Assembly: GCA_028701815.1 (NCBI GenBank)
Contig: JAQVPY010000132.1
Coordinates: 1-6,106 of the forward strand
Length of the DNA stretch: 6,106 nt
Direction: 5' to 3'
Origin: Bacteroidales bacterium
GTDB lineage: Bacteria; Bacteroidota; Bacteroidia; Bacteroidales; BM520
Below the pieces are notes generated by a model. The model was not told the DNA's origin, did not search any database, and saw only the letters and a program-made list of their open reading frames with translations. Both the position numbers and the translations under genes were made by a program. This document shows, piece after piece, positions 1 through 6,106 of this stretch (positions are counted from its first letter, which is position 1; every line of letters begins with the position of its first letter).

Positions 1-3000
1 GATGAGGTTCAATTCGGCGTCGTTGTTGATGCGTGCTTTTGCGGTAATATCATAGCCGTTTCCGGCGGTGATTTGAGGGGCGATCTCGGTGGTGTCGGCG
101 CTAACAAAATGTATAAACGACTGTTCGGCGGCTGTTTTATTGGAGTTAAGGGCAACATTTATCAATGTGCCGGGGTCTGTGACCACATTGGCCGAGATAC
201 TGATGTCAGATGTGGGTCCCAGAATAGAGGCGTCGCCTGACAATATGGTCGAGCCATAAAGGACTTTATCTCCGCCGTCGGTATAATTATCTAAAAAGAT
301 AAATCTGTCGAACTGTGTATGCAGTGCGAGTCGGATATCTTTAAAGCTGTTGTGTCGGATGCTTCCCGACAGGTTAAAGGATTTGCCGTTGTTGTCATAG
401 AGTTTAAACTCGTCGAACAGGATAGCGTTAGGCACGATATCCACAGGGTTGGAGAAGGTATAGGTTGCGCCCGTATAGGCGACTGTCATACTTGCTCTTT
501 TGAAATTTAAGGTTCCGTTTAAAACCGGGGCATAAATATTGTTTCTTACGTCTATTTTACCGGATATCAATCCGTTAGGATTTACGATAAACGGAGCGAG
601 GTATGGTGATAAAAGATTGAAATCCACATTATTCAGTGTCACTTGTCCCTTAATTGCGCCTTCTTCGCTAAGGGGGTAGTATATCCCGGTGACACTGACG
701 ATAGTATCTAAGGCGGCATCATGACCGATTACTTTTACATCTGCGTAGATTCCTTCTATTTGTTGATTCCATCGTGAAGTCAGGAACAGGTCGCCGACAG
801 GCTTGTTATTCATAGAGATATCTTTAACGGTGATTCCGGCGCTTATATATGGGTTTTTCTCTGTTTTAGACACAGTGATATCGCCGTTGAGTATGCCAGA
901 GAGGACTGTATTATCTGCCAAGAACATGTTGACCGGTGAGATGTTTATATTGTTGAACGCTGCGGTGAGGGAATCTCCGGCGTTGTTTGATATGGCACCG
1001 TTCACAAGGAGGGCGGTTTTTTCTCCGAGGATAGATAAGTTGTCGACGGAGAGGTATTCCCCGAAAAAGGTTATAGGTCCCTGAGATTCAATGTTAAATC
1101 TGTTATTTTGCAGGAAGACATAGGAGGGCTCCGGAAAGTTGATATCGACCATCGGGTATTGTGTGAGGTCGGAGACAAATTTCAGGTTGCTATTGTTGTT
1201 GTAAATCGAGTCGTGCCAATAAATATCGAAAGAAGAGAGTCCGTGACCGGAGATGTTTTTAAGAATAAATTTGTCGACATTTAGTAGCGAGGAGCTTTCA
1301 ATGGCGTCGCCGAGATAAATGTCGTCGATATTAAGAATCGTATTCAGCTGTATCGAGTCATAATTCGACTGCAGGCTCATATTATGCAGCTTATACGAAT
1401 CGAATTGCAGGTCTTCGGCTTCGACAGAGAGAGCGACGTTATATAATTTTTGGATATCCAGTCTTATTCTGTTGTTTGGCGACAATGAGAGTCGTGGCAT
1501 AAAAATATCTGTAAAGATATCGGGTCTCAAAATTTTAATGTCGGTATGGAAGTTACAGAAGTCGTAACCTTCTTTTTTATCAGTTTTATCTATTTCTTTA
1601 GGGACGAGGTTAGAAGCAATATATTTAAAGACGTATGGTAGGTCTTCATAGGAGAAGGAGCCATAGCAGTCGATACTTAGAGGGGAGGAAGCGAATTTGA
1701 TAGTTTTCTCTTGCAGGGAGTCGTTATAATTTTGAGATAATGATACGTTGCCGATATTAAAAAAATTGTTGTTGGCATTGATTGTCAAGTCGGAAGCCGT
1801 AAATCTGAGATCCATGTCGTTGAAGTTATCGCCATTAGCATTGACGTTGAAAAAACTTGAAACGAGGAAGTCGCCGTCATAATTAATCAGTCCCAATTTT
1901 TTTAGGTTGGCCTGGGTAAGTGAGACGGAGATGTTGGTTAGAGGGTTCTGCGGGTCGAAGAAGTGGTTCAAAAACAGTTCGAGTATAACGTTCTCATTAT
2001 AAATCTGGGAGTTGGCGGAGAAAGATTCTTCTGTTTTTGTCGCGTTTAAATAGAGATTGTTAAGGGTAGCTTGTGGAAGTCGAATATCCGTAAGCATCCC
2101 ATTGAGAGCAAACGTTTTGGGGAGGAATTTTTGGGCGGTGCCGGTGACTTTAATATCTGCATTCACGGAGGTGATTTTCCCGCTGAGTTCAAGAATCCTT
2201 CCGATATCTATGTTATTGCCATTAAGTTTTACGTCGAAGTCGTTGATATGTGATGAATTTCGAAGGTAGTTGGCGGCGACTGTAATTTGTCCTGCCTCTG
2301 TTTCCAGATTGATGTCGGCATTAAAATTATCGAATTGGCCTGCAAAAGAGCCCTCCATCATAATTGTGCCGAGTTTTTTCAACTCCTTCGGTAGCCGCAA
2401 GTGGTGTGGCGTATAGACTTCGGGTTTGAATGCGGGCACGTTAAATGATTCAAAATCTTTTGCGCTGGTGGTGAAGTCGTAGATGTCGAGGCCGAGGTAC
2501 ATGTCGTTATCAACGCTGCGAAGGAATACGTTGCCCGTGTAATAGGTTTCTTTTCCGAGCCAGATGTCGGCATCGGTAATATCCATAGCGTTGACGGGAC
2601 CGTATACGTCGGCGATAATTTCGACCGGGTTGTCCGCACCGGCTAAAGTAGAGGTAAAGCAGGCAATGTCGTTTAAGTTTACAATGCTGTTTTCTCTGAT
2701 TTCGGATACTATGGTTACCGAGTCGAGGAAGTACCTGTATGATTTGTATGAGTCATAGAAAAATTTCAGGTCTAAGTCGAGATCCGAGTTGGGAGTTAAG
2801 ATATGGGTGTTGTTGGCCTGCAGGGTAGAGCGGCTTATGATGAAATTAGAGAAGAACGACTGAATATAAAACCCCTTGGTCTCTTTTAGTGTCAAATCAA
2901 GAATTTGCAGGGATACGCTATCGTTGACTACAAGGATATCGATACATTCGGTGGAGACATCTCTTACGTCAATATTTCTAAAGTCTATTTCCATCCGTTC

Positions 3001-3507
3001 ACGTTCAATATCCATGTCGTTATATAGATAATTCAAATTTGTCAACTTGGCATGTTCGCATTTGACTACTACACTTTTTTTATTCTCTTTATTCTCCTTT
3101 GTATTTATAGGAAAAAGGGAAATAAGATTTGACGAATAATTTTGCGGGTATTTGACGTGGTTCATGTAGACGCTGTCAATAGCTACGTCTTTAATTAAAA
3201 AGACACCTTTTTTTAGGCGTAACCTGTCTATTGTTATTTTCGCATTGCCGATGGAGAAAAAGTCGTTATTCTCTCTGTCTTTTATGTTTACTCCGGTTAT
3301 TTCTACGGTTTTCAGTCCCCTGAGTCTTATTTTTTCTAAAGAAATGTCGGTGTTTATTTGTTTAGAAATATTTTTGATTGCTATCTTTGCAACAGTATTT
3401 TGAATGCGAGGAATTGTCATAAGAACACCCGCCACTATTAGCAGAGCCAATAGCGAGGCGGCAGCGATTCCAAGAACTCGAAATACTATTTTAATAATTC
3501 TTTTCAA
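1..3507 (-). CDS. tamB: TamB-family (DUF490) translocation and assembly module protein, C-terminus cut by window edge
   Basis: Large inner-membrane-anchored periplasmic protein. The TamB family works with a TamA-type Omp85 partner in outer-membrane protein assembly and probably in moving phospholipid between the membranes. The minus strand is open from a TTG at 3507-3505 to base 1, giving 1169 codons with no stop. Residues 2-6 are basic (KRIIK). Residues 7-32 are one hydrophobic segment (signal anchor), followed by IPRIQNTVAK and a 'DISLEKIRL...VEITGVNIKD' stretch typical of Bacteroidota TamB N-termini. The middle is repetitive short beta-strand sequence rich in N, D, S, I and L, as expected of a long beta-taco groove. 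From about residue 985 it matches the DUF490 pattern: TVAYTGATYTFSNPV, then ILFDEFKLYD, SGSIRHNSFKDIRL, and SAEQSF-like FIHFVS near the edge. Bacteroidota homologues usually run to about 1450-1700 residues, so several hundred may be missing. The frame is closed upstream by a TAA at 3528-3526. The only early ATG (3420-3418, codon 30) would delete the membrane anchor, so TTG is preferred. Family call is firm; the exact start is not. Confidence 0.9.
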   Translation of the reverse strand, partial: MKRIIKIVFRVLGIAAASLLALLIVAGVLMTIPRIQNTVAKIAIKNISKQINTDISLEKIRLRGLKTVEITGVNIKDRENNDFFSIGNAKITIDRLRLKKGVFLIKDVAIDSVYMNHVKYPQNYSSNLISLFPINTKENKENKKSVVVKCEHAKLTNLNYLYNDMDIERERMEIDFRNIDVRDVSTECIDILVVNDSVSLQILDLTLKETKGFYIQSFFSNFIISRSTLQANNTHILTPNSDLDLDLKFFYDSYKSYRYFLDSVTIVSEIRENSIVNLNDIACFTSTLAGADNPVEIIADVYGPVNAMDITDADIWLGKETYYTGNVFLRSVDNDMYLGLDIYDFTTSAKDFESFNVPAFKPEVYTPHHLRLPKELKKLGTIMMEGSFAGQFDNFNADINLETEAGQITVAANYLRNSSHINDFDVKLNGNNIDIGRILELSGKITSVNADIKVTGTAQKFLPKTFALNGMLTDIRLPQATLNNLYLNATKTEESFSANSQIYNENVILELFLNHFFDPQNPLTNISVSLTQANLKKLGLINYDGDFLVSSFFNVNANGDNFNDMDLRFTASDLTINANNNFFNIGNVSLSQNYNDSLQEKTIKFASSPLSIDCYGSFSYEDLPYVFKYIASNLVPKEIDKTDKKEGYDFCNFHTDIKILRPDIFTDIFMPRLSLSPNNRIRLDIQKLYNVALSVEAEDLQFDSYKLHNMSLQSNYDSIQLNTILNIDDIYLGDAIESSSLLNVDKFILKNISGHGLSSFDIYWHDSIYNNNSNLKFVSDLTQYPMVDINFPEPSYVFLQNNRFNIESQGPITFFGEYLSVDNLSILGEKTALLVNGAISNNAGDSLTAAFNNINISPVNMFLADNTVLSGILNGDITVSKTEKNPYISAGITVKDISMNNKPVGDLFLTSRWNQQIEGIYADVKVIGHDAALDTIVSVTGIYYPLSEEGAIKGQVTLNNVDFNLLSPYLAPFIVNPNGLISGKIDVRNNIYAPVLNGTLNFKRASMTVAYTGATYTFSNPVDIVPNAILFDEFKLYDNNGKSFNLSGSIRHNSFKDIRLALHTQFDRFIFLDNYTDGGDKVLYGSTILSGDASILGPTSDISISANVVTDPGTLINVALNSNKTAAEQSFIHFVSADTTEIAPQITAGNGYDITAKARINNDAELNLI
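3357..3389 (+). promoter_or_regulatory. candidate tsaD promoter inside tamB coding sequence
   Basis: TTTG at 3357-3360 is followed after 21 bp by TATCTTTG at 3382-3389. This fits the Bacteroidota pattern of a -33 TTTG and a -7 TAnnTTTG. A second -7-like box, TATTTTTG, lies at 3369-3376 without an equally good partner. Transcription would begin near 3395, giving a leader of about 120 nt before the tsaD ATG, antisense to the first codons of tamB. With only 10 bp between the two start codons, the tsaD promoter has to lie in tamB unless tsaD is transcribed leaderless. The region is AT-rich, so chance matches are likely, and this is a prediction from motif alone. Confidence 0.35.
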
Positions 3508-3517
3508 AACAAAGATA

Positions 3518-4528
3518 ATGAGCGTTTATATATTAGGCATTGAGTCGTCTTGTGATGATACCTCGGCAGCCATTCTTGAAGATACCACCGTGTTGGCAAA
3601 TGTTACGGCAAGTCAGGATGTCCACCGCGCTTATGGCGGTGTCGTTCCGGAGCTTGCCTCGCGAGCGCACGAGCAAAATATTATCCCTGTAATAGACCGA
3701 GCTTTTCACACAGCAAATATAGATAAAAAAAACTTATCCGCAATTGCTTTTACGCGAGGTCCCGGATTATTAGGTTCGTTACTTGTAGGTGTCTCATTTT
3801 CAAAGGCTTTAGCGATAGGGCTCGATGTTCCGCTCATCGATGTGAATCATATTGAGGCTCATATTTTAGCTCATTTTGCACAAAAAAAAGATAAAATAAA
3901 AGAGGTGCCGGCATTTCCGTTTCTTTGTCTTATCGTTTCCGGAGGTCATACCCAGATTGTTAAGGTGGAAAATTACGATAAAATGACGGTTTTAGGGCGT
4001 ACTATTGATGATGCTGCGGGGGAGACCTTCGACAAGGCAGCGAAGATAATGGACCTTGGATATCCGGGCGGTCCGTTGATAGACAGGCTTGCAAAAGAGG
4101 GTGACGCGTCTGCGTTTAAGTTTGCAAAACCCCGAATTAAAGATTACGACTATAGCTTTAGCGGTTTGAAGACATCGTTTCTATACTTTTTGCGTGATGC
4201 GTTGAAGCTGGATGATGACTTTATTGAGAGACATAAAGCCGATTTATGTGCTTCAATTCAGAAGACGATAATCGATATTCTTATGGATAAGTTGGAGCGG
4301 GCAGCAAAAGATACCGGTATTACCAACATTGCAATTGCCGGCGGAGTCTCTGCCAATTCGGGACTTAGAAATGCCGTTACGTCACTTGGCGATAAATACG
4401 GATGGAAGACTTTTGTTCCTGATTTCGAGTTTACTACCGACAATGCCGCCATGATTGCAGTGGCCGGATATTTCAAATTTCTGAAGGGCGAATTTGCCGA
4501 TCAGACGGCTAAACCTTATTCCCGTTAG
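3518..4528 (+). CDS. tsaD: tRNA N6-adenosine threonylcarbamoyltransferase TsaD (Gcp/Kae1/YgjD)
   Basis: Cytoplasmic ASKHA-fold enzyme that transfers the threonylcarbamoyl group from threonylcarbamoyl-AMP (made by TsaC) to A37 of ANN-decoding tRNAs. It acts in complex with TsaB and TsaE, whose genes are not in this window. The product is 336 residues, the normal bacterial length, and is intact. Visible motifs are GIESSCDDTS (7-16), the GGVVPELASR segment (40-49), the metal-binding pair H111 and H115 in NHIEAHILAH, the nucleotide-binding SGGHT (141-145), DDAAGETFDK (164-173), YSFSGLKTS (212-220), AGGVSAN (274-280) and TTDNAAM (306-312), whose D308 is the third metal ligand. The frame stays open upstream to an ATG at 3404, but those 38 extra residues lie antisense to the tamB N-terminus and lack family similarity. 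The ATG at 3518 puts GIESSCDDTS exactly where the family has it. There is no Shine-Dalgarno sequence, as is common in Bacteroidota. The stop is TAG at 4526-4528. Older annotations call this family O-sialoglycoprotein endopeptidase, which is not the accepted activity. Confidence 0.98.
   Translation: MSVYILGIESSCDDTSAAILEDTTVLANVTASQDVHRAYGGVVPELASRAHEQNIIPVIDRAFHTANIDKKNLSAIAFTRGPGLLGSLLVGVSFSKALAIGLDVPLIDVNHIEAHILAHFAQKKDKIKEVPAFPFLCLIVSGGHTQIVKVENYDKMTVLGRTIDDAAGETFDKAAKIMDLGYPGGPLIDRLAKEGDASAFKFAKPRIKDYDYSFSGLKTSFLYFLRDALKLDDDFIERHKADLCASIQKTIIDILMDKLERAAKDTGITNIAIAGGVSANSGLRNAVTSLGDKYGWKTFVPDFEFTTDNAAMIAVAGYFKFLKGEFADQTAKPYSR
3714..3743 (-). promoter_or_regulatory. weak candidate tamB promoter inside tsaD
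   Basis: On the minus strand, TATATTTG (3721-3714) matches the TAnnTTTG -7 element, with TTG (3743-3741) 19 bp upstream as a partial -33 element. Transcription would start near 3707 and give tamB a leader of about 200 nt, antisense to the start of tsaD. Another TAnnTTTG match on this strand, TATCTTTG at 3517-3510, sits too close to the chosen tamB start to serve it. The tamB promoter must lie in or beyond tsaD because there is almost no intergenic space. This is a motif match only. Confidence 0.2.
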
Positions 4529-4561
4529 GGGAGGCGAGCAAAAAAACTTCAAAAAAATATT

Positions 4562-4595
4562 GTTAAAGTGTTAAAAAAAAATAAAAACACTTAAC
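4562..4595. repeat. imperfect inverted repeat between tsaD and hppA
   Basis: The left arm GTTAAAGTGTT (4562-4572) is complementary to the right arm AACACTTAAC (4586-4595) apart from one extra A in the left arm. The A-rich spacer is 13 bases. The right arm runs into the -7 element of the predicted hppA promoter, so an operator is one reading. The other is a hairpin marking the end of the tsaD transcript. The stem is AT-rich and no run of T follows it on the plus strand, which makes a classical intrinsic terminator less likely. On the minus strand the spacer would give T-runs within the loop rather than after the stem. Confidence 0.5.
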
Positions 4596-4599
4596 TTTG
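4592..4599 (+). promoter_or_regulatory. predicted hppA promoter -7 element
   Basis: TAACTTTG is an exact match to the Bacteroidota TAnnTTTG -7 element, 29 bases before the hppA ATG. The expected transcription start is about 4605, leaving a leader of roughly 20-25 nt. The -33 position holds only a weak GTG (4568-4570, 21 bp upstream) in place of TTTG. The DNA upstream is rich in A-tracts (4540-4546, 4551-4557, 4573-4581, 4583-4587), which could compensate by bending or by polymerase alpha-subunit contact. The gap 4529-4628 contains no other gene signal. It suggests that hppA has its own promoter rather than depending on read-through from tsaD. Confidence 0.6.
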
Positions 4600-4628
4600 C
4601 ATTCTAATTTTAAAACTCACAAGTTTTT

Positions 4629-6017
4629 ATGGTATCAAATATTTTTTGGATAATACCTGCAGCTTCTGTTACGGCGTTGGTATTTGCCTTTTACTTTTTC
4701 CGCATGATGATGAAAGAAAGTGAGGGCACCCCTACGATGGCGCGAATAGCCTTATATGTAAGGCAGGGCGCGATGTCTTATTTAAAACAACAATATAAGG
4801 TTGTTATCATTGTTTTCATCATCCTTGCAGCAATTTTTGCGGTTATGGCCTATTTCGGTTTGCAGAACAGCTGGGTGCCGTTTGCATTTCTTACCGGAGG
4901 CTTTTTTTCGGCTCTTGCCGGATTTTTCGGAATGAAAACGGCGACTTATGCTTCCGCGAGGACAGCTAATGCCGCAAAGGAATCTTTGAACAGGGGGCTA
5001 AAAGTTGCTTTCAGAAGTGGTGCGGTGATGGGATTGGTTGTTGTTGGTCTTGCATTACTGGATATCTCTATTTGGTATCTTATTTTGAATTATTTTGTTG
5101 ACCTTGAGCCGGTGACGAAAAATATATTTATTACCACCACCTTACTTACTTTCGGTATGGGTGCTTCAACGCAGGCATTGTTTGCCCGTGTGGGCGGAGG
5201 CATTTATACCAAGGCAGCCGATGTCGGTGCCGACCTCGTAGGAAAAGTGGAAGCCGGTATTCCTGAGGACGACCCGCGAAATCCTGCGACTATTGCCGAT
5301 AATGTAGGCGACAATGTAGGCGACGTCGCCGGTATGGGAGCAGACCTTTATGAATCATATTGTGGGTCCATCCTTGCTTCCGCCGCTCTCGGAGCTTCTG
5401 CTTACGCGGTGTTCGGTGCTGAAGAACAGACGAAGGCTATCCTGGCCCCGATGCTTATCGCGGCCGTTGGAGTGTTCTTGTCTATAATAGGTATCTTTCT
5501 CGTCCGTACCAAGGAAAATGCGACGATGAAAACTTTGATGAAATCGTTGAATATCGGGACGAATTTCAGTTCTATTCTGATAATTATAGCCACATTCTTT
5601 ATATTAAGAGCCCTGAATATATATAATTGGGTCGGTCTTTCCTGCTCGGTGGTGGTAGGACTCCTTGTAGGTATTGTCATCGGGAAAGCTACGGAATATT
5701 ATACGTCACAGTCGTTTAAACCGACACAGAAAATTTCTGCGAGCGGTCAGACAGGGCCTGCAACCGTTATCATCTCAGGTATCGGTACAGGTATGCTTTC
5801 AGTTGCAATTCCCGTCTTAGCCGTGGTTGTAGGAATCATATTTTCCTTCCTTTTTGCTTCAGGAATGACTGAAGGAAAGGCATTCTCTTCATTCGATATA
5901 TCCGATGTGACAAACGGTCTCTACGGTATCGGTATTGCTGCTGTTGGTATGCTGTCCACACTTGGAATTACGTTGGCAACAGATGCTTACGGACCTATTA
6001 TATGGAATTCCTTATAG
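4629..6017 (+). pseudogene. hppA: membrane-integral, ion-pumping pyrophosphatase HppA, 3' part missing
   Basis: Integral inner-membrane enzyme that hydrolyses pyrophosphate and pumps Na+ and/or H+ out of the cytoplasm. The ATG at 4629 gives MVSNIFWIIP, the first membrane helix; no Shine-Dalgarno sequence precedes it. Hydrophobic helices lie at about 5-27, 57-77, 83-101, 130-152, 164-184, 245-262, 271-292, 309-328, 333-352 and 379-411. The substrate and Mg-binding signature is intact: K195, D198 and D202 in YTKAADVGADL, then EDDPRNPATIADN (213-225), with D224, D228 and D232 in DNVGDNVGD, and D239 in GMGADLYESY. E242, in ESY, is the glutamate seen in Na+-type and other bacterial enzymes and replaced by Gly in plant H+ pumps. 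Similarity holds through ATDAYGPI (residue 457, base 5999). The family then continues ADNAGGN, but here five unrelated codons and a TAG follow. Homologues have about 730 residues, so roughly 270 are absent, including the second acidic motif and the GNTT(A/K) position that sets K+ dependence. As written the product would be inactive. It may be an intact gene cut by a misassembly rather than a true pseudogene. Confidence 0.9.
5997..6003. other. abrupt junction between hppA and reversed aroA sequence
   Basis: To the left, hppA coding matches its family through Ile457 (5997-5999). To the right, minus-strand aroA coding matches its family down to Phe-His-Ile (about 6007-5999). The two homologies meet within a few bases at ATTATA, with no intervening insertion-sequence end, target duplication, or terminator. 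Both genes are interrupted mid-domain and face each other. This is either a chimeric join made during assembly or library construction, or a real deletion or inversion breakpoint. The junction is only about 105 bases from the window end, which favours an artefact if the contig ends there. Confidence 0.75.
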
Positions 6018-6106
6018 CTATTATTATCAACCTCCACACCAAAATCACGCATTAAATCGAGGGTTATATCGATATAGGGCTTACTTTGAAGGTTATTCAC
6101 AATGAG
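6002..6106 (-). CDS. aroA: internal fragment of 3-phosphoshikimate 1-carboxyvinyltransferase (EPSP synthase)
   Basis: The minus strand from 6106 downward encodes about 35 residues with no stop: LIVNNLQ, then SKPYIDITLDLMRDFGVEV, then DNNSYKEFHI. This aligns with the interior of EPSP synthase; E. coli AroA has SKPYIDITLNLMKTFGVEI at about residues 197-215. The Ser and Tyr of SKPY correspond to E. coli Ser197 and Tyr200, which contact shikimate-3-phosphate. The enzyme condenses phosphoenolpyruvate with shikimate-3-phosphate in the shikimate pathway. The family would continue with a Gly-Gly/Asn-Gln stretch, but after FHI the frame enters antisense hppA and stops at a TAA (5989-5987). The upstream part lies beyond the window. 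The SKPYIDIT form, as I remember it, is closer to Firmicutes or enterobacterial AroA than to the usual Bacteroidota form, which would suit a foreign origin. That last point is impression, not an alignment. Confidence 0.8.

Noticed and set aside
319..2758. Several short plus-strand open frames (for example at 319-510, 803-1084, 2057-2269, 2564-2758) and a minus-strand frame at 2379-2639
   Set aside because: All overlap the continuous TamB coding frame in other registers, resemble no family I know, and are what long antisense coding sequence produces by chance.
3404..3517. A 38-residue N-terminal extension of TsaD starting at ATG 3404
   Set aside because: It is antisense to the conserved tamB N-terminus and absent from the TsaD family; the ATG at 3518 gives the normal length and motif positions.
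3510..3517. Minus-strand TATCTTTG as the tamB promoter
   Set aside because: It would start transcription inside the gene's first codons, and no TTTG-like -33 element sits about 20 bp upstream.
4529..4628. Small RNA or riboswitch before hppA
   Set aside because: The leader after the predicted start is only about 20-25 nt, and the only structure seen is the AT-rich inverted repeat overlapping the promoter.
5301..5324. Perfect 12-bp tandem direct repeat AATGTAGGCGAC x2
   Set aside because: It encodes the conserved DNVGDNVGD catalytic motif; the repetition is explained by the protein rather than by a separate DNA element.
4258..5680. Minus-strand open frames at 4258-4476 (inside tsaD) and 5402-5680 (inside hppA)
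   Set aside because: Both are antisense shadows of strongly conserved coding sequence and have no recognisable domain.
6005..6010. EcoRI site GAATTC beside the hppA/aroA junction, suggesting a cloning ligation
   Set aside because: The site lies within the aroA-like codons for Glu-Phe, and hppA homology already stops about six bases before it, so the join is not at the site.
5980..6106. Insertion-sequence end as the cause of the hppA truncation
   Set aside because: The sequence after the break codes for an EPSP synthase fragment, with no terminal inverted repeat or transposase.

Overview
The window reads as part of a Bacteroidota genome, most likely Bacteroidales. The signs are the pairing of a tamB-type gene with tsaD, a membrane pyrophosphatase typical of anaerobes, no Shine-Dalgarno sequence before any of the three genes, and TAnnTTTG promoter -7 elements. 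Base composition is moderate and AT-leaning, with A-rich intergenic DNA. I see no tRNA, rRNA, CRISPR array, transposase or phage gene.

Layout: (1) Positions 1-3507, minus strand, are one uninterrupted reading frame of 1169 codons. It is the N-terminal part of a TamB/DUF490 envelope protein and runs off the left edge. (2) Positions 3518-4528, plus strand, hold complete tsaD, the catalytic subunit for tRNA t6A synthesis. It is divergent from tamB with only 10 bp between the start codons. (3) Positions 4529-4628 are an A-tract-rich gap with an inverted repeat that overlaps a good Bacteroidota -7 element. (4) Positions 4629-5999, plus strand, hold the first 457 codons of hppA, a membrane-integral ion-pumping pyrophosphatase. 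(5) At about 5997-6003 the hppA homology stops abruptly. (6) The last ~105 bases, minus strand, are an internal piece of aroA (EPSP synthase) in the opposite orientation.

The three main genes have unrelated jobs: outer-envelope biogenesis, tRNA modification, and pyrophosphate-driven Na+/H+ export. They look like neighbouring housekeeping units rather than one pathway. No undescribed system is evident. The points most worth a second look are the hppA/aroA junction (probable assembly chimera, possibly a real rearrangement), the very tight tamB-tsaD divergence that forces each promoter into the other gene, the TTG start of tamB, the inverted repeat over the hppA promoter, and residues in HppA that fit the dual Na+,H+-pumping subfamily.
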